In this document: piece after piece, positions 25,622 through 32,900 of the stretch | How the letters are laid out: every line of letters starts with the position of its first letter | How positions within the stretch are numbered: position 1 is the stretch's first letter | Source of the DNA: Chloroflexota bacterium | GTDB taxonomy: Bacteria > Chloroflexota > Anaerolineae > Promineifilales > Promineifilaceae | DNA length: 34,606 bases | Reading direction: 5' to 3' | Assembly (NCBI GenBank): GCA_022616275.1 | Contig: JAKEFB010000234.1 | Location: forward strand, 1 to 34,606 | Made by a program: the position numbers and the translations under genes | Notes under the pieces: model-generated | The model's input: only the letters and a program-made list of their open reading frames with translations | Databases searched by the model: none | What the model was told of the DNA's origin: nothing

Positions 25622-27802
25622 ATGAACGATTACAAGTACGTCAACTACGCCTGGGAGGACGAGGTCGCTAGTAAGCTGGAGCCCGTGACCCGCCTGGTCT
25701 ACCGCTCCAACCTCCTGGGCAGCGACCAGCGCATCACCAACACCGGCGGCGGCAACACCTCGTCCAAAATCAGTATGCCCGACCCGCTGACTGGCGAGCC
25801 GGCCGAGGTGTTGTGGGTCAAAGGTTCCGGCGGCGATTTGCGGACCTCGAACCGGGCCAACTTCGCCTCACTGTATCTGGATAAGCTGAAGGGCCTGCAA
25901 AAGCTGTACGCCCAGGCGGAAGTGAAAGGCGTTAAGAGCGAGATTGAGGACCGGATGGTCGAGTTATATCCCCATACCGTCTTCAACCTTAATCCTCGGG
26001 CCAGTTCCATTGACACCCCTCTCCACGCCTTTATCCCCTTCCAGCACGTAGACCACACCCACCCGAACGCGGTCATTGCCGTGGCCGCCAGCCAGGACCA
26101 GGAACGCCTGACCCGGGAGATTTACGGTGACGAAATCGGCTGGGTCCCCTGGCAACGGCCGGGCTTTGACCTGGGCCTGGTGCTGCAGGCCCAATGTCGC
26201 CAAAACCCCAACCTGAAAGGGATCGTCCTGGGCCAACACGGCCTGATCAACTGGGCCAACGACGACAAAGCCTGTTATGAGTTGAGCCTGGGCCTGATCG
26301 AGAAAGCCGCCCGCTTCATTGAGGCCCACGATAAAGGCGCAGCAACCTTTGGCGGGCAAAAGTACGAACCATTGCCGGCGGCCGAACGAGAGGCCCTGCT
26401 GGCCCACCTGCTGCCCAGGCTGCGCGGCCTGGTCTCGCAACAGCAGCGGTTCATCGCCACCGTGCAGTCAGACCCGGCCATGCTACGTTTCGCCAACAGT
26501 TACGACGCGCCGCGCCTGGCCGAGCTGGGCACCTCCTGCCCGGACCATTTCTTGCGCACCAAAATTAAGCCACTTTACGTGGACTGGCAGCCTGACGCCG
26601 GGGACCTGGAGAGCCTGCTGAGTAAATTGGAAAGCGGGCTGGCCCAATACCGGCGGGATTACGCGGCCTATTACGAAGCCTGCCAACACCCTGATTCCCC
26701 TGCCATGCGCGACCCCAACCCGACAGTGATCCTCATTCCCGGCGTCGGGATGGTGGCTTGGGGCGCCAATAAGAGCGAGTCGCGGGTCACGGCCGAATTT
26801 TACAACTGCGCTGTCGAGGTCATGCGTGGCGCCGAGGCCATCAGCCGCTACGTGGCCCTGCCTCGCCAGGAAGCGTTTGACATCGAATATTGGGCGCTGG
26901 AGGAAGCTAAGCTGCGCCGGATGCCGCCGGAAAAGGAGCTGGCCCGCCACGTGGTCGTGGTCGTCGGCGCCGGCAGCGGCATCGGCAAAGCCACGGCCCA
27001 CCGCCTGGCCAGAGAGGGGGCGCACGTCGTCTGCGCCGATTTGGACGGCGAGGCGGCCGGGGCCACCGCCCAGGAATTGACCGGCATCCACGGGCCGGGC
27101 ATTGGGGTGGCCGGGACAGGTATTTCCGCCTGCGGTCCGGCCGTTGGCCTCCAGGTGAACATCGCCGACCGAAGTAGCGTTCAGGCGTTATTCCGGCAGG
27201 TGGCCCTGGCCTATGGGGGCCTGGATAGTCTCGTCGTCACCGCCGGCGTTTACGTGCCCCCGGACCGGGATAGCCGTATCCCGGACGATAAGTGGGCTTT
27301 GACCTACGCCGTCAACGTCACCGGCCAATACCTCATGGCCGACGAAGCGGCCAAAATCTGGCAGGCCCAGGGGCTGCCGGGCAGCCTGGTGCTGACGACG
27401 AGCGTCAACGCCACTATCGCCAAAAAGGGCTCCCTGGCCTACGACACCAGCAAGGCGGCCGCCAATCACCTGATCCGCGAGCTGGCTATCGAGCTGGCTC
27501 CCCTGGTCCGGGTGAACGGCCTGGCCCCGGCCACCGTGGTCGAAGGCAGCAGCCTCTTCCCCCGCGACCGGGTTATTAACTCGCTGATCAAATACGAAAT
27601 TCCCTTCAGCGAAGACGAGGACATCGAGACCCTGCGGCTTAAGCTGGCCGAGTTTTACGCCCGGCGCTCCCTGACCCGGTCGGCCATCACCCTGGCCGAC
27701 CAGGCCGAAGCGGCCTATTTGCTGGTCAGCAACCGCCTGAGCAAGACAACCGGGCAAATTTTAATCGTGGACGGCGGCCTGCCGGAAGCGTTTCTGCGAT
27801 GA
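25622..27802 (+). CDS. rhaEW: Bifunctional rhamnulose-1-phosphate aldolase / L-lactaldehyde dehydrogenase
   Basis: This 726-residue fusion does the last two steps of the pathway. The N-terminal half (about 1-430) is a class II aldolase of the AraD/FucA fold. Its motifs are TNTGGGNTSSK, WVKGSGGDLR, zinc-type histidines in HVDHTHPNAV (about 142-151) and VLGQHGLINW. It cleaves L-rhamnulose-1-phosphate to DHAP and lactaldehyde. The C-terminal part (about 440-726) is an SDR with VVVVGAGSGIGKA, catalytic Y607 and K611 (YDTSK), and ending ILIVDGGLPEAFLR. It oxidises lactaldehyde to lactate with NAD+. ATG at 25622 is preferred to a TTG just before it. The same fusion is known from Chloroflexus and some other bacteria. 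Confidence 0.95.
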   Translation: MNDYKYVNYAWEDEVASKLEPVTRLVYRSNLLGSDQRITNTGGGNTSSKISMPDPLTGEPAEVLWVKGSGGDLRTSNRANFASLYLDKLKGLQKLYAQAEVKGVKSEIEDRMVELYPHTVFNLNPRASSIDTPLHAFIPFQHVDHTHPNAVIAVAASQDQERLTREIYGDEIGWVPWQRPGFDLGLVLQAQCRQNPNLKGIVLGQHGLINWANDDKACYELSLGLIEKAARFIEAHDKGAATFGGQKYEPLPAAEREALLAHLLPRLRGLVSQQQRFIATVQSDPAMLRFANSYDAPRLAELGTSCPDHFLRTKIKPLYVDWQPDAGDLESLLSKLESGLAQYRRDYAAYYEACQHPDSPAMRDPNPTVILIPGVGMVAWGANKSESRVTAEFYNCAVEVMRGAEAISRYVALPRQEAFDIEYWALEEAKLRRMPPEKELARHVVVVVGAGSGIGKATAHRLAREGAHVVCADLDGEAAGATAQELTGIHGPGIGVAGTGISACGPAVGLQVNIADRSSVQALFRQVALAYGGLDSLVVTAGVYVPPDRDSRIPDDKWALTYAVNVTGQYLMADEAAKIWQAQGLPGSLVLTTSVNATIAKKGSLAYDTSKAAANHLIRELAIELAPLVRVNGLAPATVVEGSSLFPRDRVINSLIKYEIPFSEDEDIETLRLKLAEFYARRSLTRSAITLADQAEAAYLLVSNRLSKTTGQILIVDGGLPEAFLR

Positions 27803-27836
27803 CCGATAGATCGAAACGGAGGCTCCGATGCCGGAC

Positions 27837-27858
27837 GGTCGCATCTGAGGATGCGACC
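27837..27858 (+). repeat. Hairpin repeat before rhaB, shared with the rhaS leader
   Basis: GGTCGCATC and GATGCGACC form a 9-bp stem with a TGAG loop. The central 18 bases (27839-27856) are identical to 22561-22578. It lies in the 73-nt gap between rhaEW and rhaB, with CCTCCTC directly after it and GGAGG upstream that could close a wider stem. Confidence 0.8.
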
Positions 27859-27875
27859 TCCTCTGGGAGCGGGTT

Positions 27876-29357
27876 ATGATGAGCCAGACCGCCAATTTTC
27901 TAGCCTTTGACCTGGGCGCGGAAAGCGGCCGGGCGGTGCTCGGCCGCTTTGACGGCGAGCGATTGTCGGTGCAGGAAACTCACCGTTTCGCCAACGGGCC
28001 AGTCCGCCTGCCCGATGGTTTGCATTGGGACGTACTCCATCTCTTCACGGAAATCAAACGTGGGCTGGCCTTGACCGCCCACCAGCACGAACGCGACCTG
28101 GCCGCCCTGGGCGTAGACACCTGGGGGGTGGACTTTGCCCTGCTGGACAGGGACGGCCGACTGATCGGCGACCCCTACCATTACCGCGATAGCCGCACCG
28201 ACGGCATGATGGCCCGCGCTTTCCAGGCCGTGCCACGGGAAGAGATTTTTGCCCAGACCGGCATCCAGTTCATGCAGATTAACACCCTCTACCAACTGCT
28301 GGCCATGGTCGCCCAGGGCGATCCGGCGCTGGCCATCGCTCGCACCTTTTTGACCATTCCCGACCTGTTTAACTACTGGCTGACCGGGCAGAAGGTCTGC
28401 GAATTTACGAATAGCACTACTACCCAATGTGTCAATCCCCACCAGAAAAACTGGGCCAGGCCATTACTGAAGCAACTGGGTATTCCCGGCCACCTCTTTC
28501 CTGAGATTGTGCCGCCGGGCACAATCATCGGCCCGTTAACGCCGGCCGTGGCCGGGGAAGTAGGTTCGGCCGCCTTGCCGGTCATCGCCCCAGCCTGCCA
28601 CGACACCGGCTCGGCCGTTGCCGCCGTTCCGGCCGAGGGGACCGATTTTGCCTGGATCAGCTCGGGGACGTGGTCAATCATGGGCGTGGAGCTGCCGGAA
28701 GCGGTCGTCAACGATCAGGCGCTGGCCGCCAATTTGACTAACGAAGGCGGCGTGGCGGGCACTTTCCGCCTGTCGAAAAACGTCATGGGGCTGTGGCTGG
28801 TCCAGGAGTGCCGGCGGGCCTGGGCCAGCGAGGATAAGCATTATTCCTACGATGATCTGGCCCACCTGGCGGCCCAGGCCCGGCCGTTCCCGGCCGTCAT
28901 TGACCCGGACGACGAGGAGTTTCTCAAGCCGGGAGAGATGCCGGCCCGCATCCGCGCTTATTGCCGGCGGACCGGGCAACCACTCCCTGAAGATGATGGG
29001 GCGCTGGTTCGCTGCGTGCTGGAAAGCCTGGCCCTGAAATACCGTTGGGTGCTGGAACAACTGGAGGTCGTCACCGGCCGGCGCCTGGAACCAATCCACG
29101 TCCTGGGCGGCGGCGGGCAAAACCGGCTTTTAAACCAGTTGACGGCCGACGCCACCAACCGCCAGGTCATCACCGGCCCGGTGGAAGCCACAGCCACCGG
29201 CAATATCCTGGCGCAGGCGATCACCCTGGGACACCTGGCCTCGTTAAGGGAGGGACGAGAGCTGGTGCGCCGTTCTTTCGACGTGACCACCTACGAGCCG
29301 GCCGGCCGGCCGGAGTGGGAGGAGGCCTACCAGCGGCTGTTGGCTCCAGGCAGGTGA
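27876..29357 (+). CDS. rhaB: Rhamnulokinase (FGGY kinase family)
   Basis: This 493-residue kinase phosphorylates L-rhamnulose to L-rhamnulose-1-phosphate with ATP. It shows the FGGY actin-like two-domain fold. Motifs are FLAFDLGAESGRAVLGRFDG (8-27) for phosphate binding, GVDTWGVDFALLDRDG (79-94) for sugar recognition, and the catalytic Asp in CHDTGSAV (D243). ISSGTWSIMGVE, GLWLVQECRRAW and VLGGGGQNRLLNQLTADATN (adenosine pocket) follow. The length and all motifs fit RhaB. GGAG stands 6 nt before the first of two ATGs. It is the last recognised gene of the rhamnose series. Confidence 0.95.
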   Translation: MMSQTANFLAFDLGAESGRAVLGRFDGERLSVQETHRFANGPVRLPDGLHWDVLHLFTEIKRGLALTAHQHERDLAALGVDTWGVDFALLDRDGRLIGDPYHYRDSRTDGMMARAFQAVPREEIFAQTGIQFMQINTLYQLLAMVAQGDPALAIARTFLTIPDLFNYWLTGQKVCEFTNSTTTQCVNPHQKNWARPLLKQLGIPGHLFPEIVPPGTIIGPLTPAVAGEVGSAALPVIAPACHDTGSAVAAVPAEGTDFAWISSGTWSIMGVELPEAVVNDQALAANLTNEGGVAGTFRLSKNVMGLWLVQECRRAWASEDKHYSYDDLAHLAAQARPFPAVIDPDDEEFLKPGEMPARIRAYCRRTGQPLPEDDGALVRCVLESLALKYRWVLEQLEVVTGRRLEPIHVLGGGGQNRLLNQLTADATNRQVITGPVEATATGNILAQAITLGHLASLREGRELVRRSFDVTTYEPAGRPEWEEAYQRLLAPGR

Positions 29358-29930
29358 AATGATCAGGCAGGTCTTGAACTTCTCCTGGGGGCGTGAAAAG
29401 GCGTTCCTGATCTAAAGTTGTTTTGGCAAAAAGAGGAGTCGGTGGTGGAATTTTTGCAAGTTACTGTTCTTTAGGTACAATCTGGCATCTGTTCGTGCCG
29501 GGCGCAGTTGAAATAACTGCACAAAATGACAATTGGGAGGATAACCTACTGACTTAAATTCTACACGGAGGGGATACCGTCACAAGGGAGAGCTTTCTTT
29601 CCTGTTTTTTTACAGGCTCAACTGTATCTCGCAATTTTCACTCCCCCTGACGCTCCCACAACAAATTCGCATGCATTATCGGCCGGGTTTCACCGCTAAC
29701 GGTGTTGCTACGTGCCAGAGTCATGTATTCAACGGCGGCCGCAAAGCAGCGGAGCAGGTTGGCGATTGCTTTTCGGTGACCATTCATTGGTGAATCGTGG
29801 TTTTCTTCGGTTTAGTTTGGGTTATCATGCCTGTTACCCCCGTGTAAAAGGGGTGCAGCCTCCAGCAGAATTATCAAGGTGCGCAAATCGTGCCGCCAAT
29901 AATCTATTCAGAGCAATAAGGGAAACTGAA
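29358..29930. other. Long intergenic region between rhaB and the RHS gene
   Basis: These 573 bases hold no credible coding frame. Seen here are a possible promoter (29454-29481), a hairpin GCAGTT/AACTGC (29504-29520) and a weak stem CCTGT/ACAGG around a T-run (29601-29616). No clear intrinsic terminator follows rhaB. The GC content drops compared with rhaB. Confidence 0.5.
29454..29481 (+). promoter_or_regulatory. Possible promoter of the RHS gene
   Basis: TTGCAA (29454-29459) and TACAAT (29476-29481) are 16 nt apart. It would give a leader of more than 400 nt before the ATG at 29931, so another start closer to the gene cannot be excluded. Confidence 0.35.
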
Positions 29931-32900
29931 ATGCGTTCACAACCACTCAACCGCTGGTCTGTCCTTCTTGCTTCTATCATCGTTTCTTTAGGGCTGGTGG
30001 GGCTGTTTGTCCTGAGCCTGACCCCGGTCGCCGCCGCCACCATCCCGCCCCAAGAGGAGGCCGCGGCCGGAGCGGCGGCCGGCCCAGGCGGGGTAACAGC
30101 CCTGGCTTCAGTCAAACACTTTCAGTCTCCCCCGCCGGGCTCGGGCTCTCAAGGTAGTAATGACTTCATTATTTCATCGGACAACGGTACAGACATTTAC
30201 TACTTTGCCATTTACGGGGATGGCACGATTGGCCCTGAGGTAAAAATTTATACTGAAACCTCTGCAATCGTCTACGAGGGGTTTTTAGTTGGGGACTTTG
30301 ACCGTGATGGCAATAACGACTTCCTCTCTTTTGATAACAGTGGCACACTCTATTTATTTGAACAGACAGCACCGGCTGTATTCCAGCGTTCTACCCTCCT
30401 TTCCAGTACCGGGCTTCTACCTGGGGGTGGCTTTGTTGCTGCCGATTTCAACGGCGATGGCTACCTTGATTTCGCCGGGCGTATTGGCACCAAAACTGGT
30501 CAGGTCTTCTTGAATCAGCGGGACGGAACTTTCCAGGCAGGAAACACGTTTTCATATAACATCACTGTTGATAATGCAACGGCGCCTCAGTACGGCGCTG
30601 GCGATATAGACAGCGACGGCGATATAGACTTGGTGCTTGGCCGTTATCCCACAAATGGGTCGGGGTCTGTTTATAAGCTTCTTAACGATGGGAACGGGAC
30701 GCTCACATTTCAGAGCACAGCGGTAGCCACCCCTCCGCAAGCTGGACAGGCAACCTTCCTGGGCTTTTTCGATGGCGATGGCTATCTGGATATTATTGCC
30801 GGACAAGATGACGATAACGATCCTGGACAGGCCTGGGTATATTTTGGCAACGGAGACGGGACTTTTGCAGATGATGTTGATGAAGAAGCATATGATACAA
30901 ATCCAAGTACTGAGGGAGGTAACAACGAACCAGGCGGCGGCCGGGCAAGACCATTCCATATCAATGGCGATGGGTTTCTGGATCTGGTGGTCGTCTACCG
31001 GCAAGCTCCCCTCAATCCTGTCAGCTATTCCGTCAGCTACTGGTTAGGTAACGGCGATGGCACCTTCGACAAAGTAGAAGACTTCAGTACCAAGACAACT
31101 GATTCTCGTTTCTCCGTGCCTCCTATTCTCGATATAGTTGTGCCCTATTCCCAGGCCTGGGCTGACGAGTGCCCCTTCTGCGCCAGAGGTGAATTTACAG
31201 CCGATGGCGGCGACCCGGTCAACACCTACAGCGGCAACTTCAACTACCAGGAGGTAGACTTCAGCATCCCCATCCTGGGCATGCCGCTGGCGTTCGTCCG
31301 CAGCTACAACAGCCAGGCGACGGAGGTCTACACGACCCCCCTGGGACATGGCTGGACGCATAACTTCAATCTCCACCTCATCATTTCCGACGTGGTCACT
31401 GCCCCGGTCACACTGGTGGCGCCGCACGGCTCGCAACTGGGCTTTAACGTCGTCCTGGACGGCGACGACCCTCTCTACTTCCCCCGGCCGGGGGTGCGCG
31501 GCGAATTGGTCCGCAGCGGCGATCCGCACTATACCTACACCCTGACCGCGCCCAACCAGTACGTCTACACCTTTAACGAAGACGGGCAACTCATCGAGCA
31601 GGAAGACCCGCACGGCAACCGGCTCGTCTTCACCTACACCAACGGCTTGCTAACTCAGGCGAGCGAACCGACCGGCGTGCGCTATCTCGAATTTGGCTAC
31701 GACAACGACGGCCGGATCATCACCGTCACCGACTCTATCGGCCGGGACGTGACCTTCGAGTACGTGGACGGCGACCTGGTGACGGTGATGGACAGGCTGG
31801 ACCTGGTGACGACCTACAGCTACAGCGACTCGCTGCTGCTGGAGCGGGAGGACCCCAGCGGCCGGGTGACGTTCAGCAACGACTACGCCTGGGACGCCGC
31901 GGCCGAAGTGTACCGGGTCATTACCCAGACCAATGGGGCGGGCGAGACGCTGACCTTCGACTACGGCCCGGGCGGGCTGGTGACGATGACCAATGAGATT
32001 CACGTGGCCCGGGTGGACCGCTACACGCCGGCCGGCACGCTGGCCTACCAGGCTGACGCCGGCGACAACCGGACGGCGGGGGCCAACGACGTTCATTTGA
32101 ATAAGACCGGCATGACCGACGCCAACGGCAACACGACCCGCGTGGTCAAGGACCCCGACGGCTTGCCGCACCACGTCGCCGACCCCCTGGGCCACGAGAC
32201 GGCGTTGAGCTACGACGCCTTCAACAACCTGACCCAGGTGGTCAACGCGCGGGCATTGACGACGACGTTCGGCTATCACAATGAAGGCCTACTTACCTTT
32301 CTCACCCATGTAACTGACACCCTGGGTTTTGTGACGATTTACACACCCACTATCGCCGCAACTGATGGCATCAGCGGCCTGTTAAAGGCCCAAGAAGACC
32401 CTAACGGCAACATCACCACCTACGACTATAACGACTTTGGCCAGGTGACGCAGGTGGTCCAGGCCGCCGGCACGGCCGAGGCTATCACCACCACCTACGG
32501 CTACGACGGCGCCGGCCGGCTCATCACCACCACCCAGAGTTCGGTCGAAGAGAGCCACACCACTCTCAACGTCTACGACGACGGCGACCGGCTCACTGCC
32601 ACCGTCGCCAACTGGACGGGCGACGACCCGGAAGAGTGGCCAACCGACTGCGCCAACGGGACGAACGAGGCCAACATCTGCACCCGCTATGGCTACGACG
32701 ACGCCGGCCGGACCATTTCGACGACCAACGCCCTAGCGCAGACCAGCCTGACCTTCTACGACGCCGCCGGCCGGGTGGTGACCGGCGTCGTCAACTACGA
32801 TGGGGTGACGCCCGTCGGCCAGCTCTGCGCCAGCTTCAGCAACCCTGACCCGGAATATAACCTCTGCTCCCTGACCGGCTACGACGCGGCCGGCCGGGTG

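Noticed and set aside
29481-29930. Possible c-di-GMP or other riboswitch in the long leader of the RHS gene
   Set aside because: A GCAAAGC word and small hairpins are present, but the conserved core and stem order of the known class could not be fitted.
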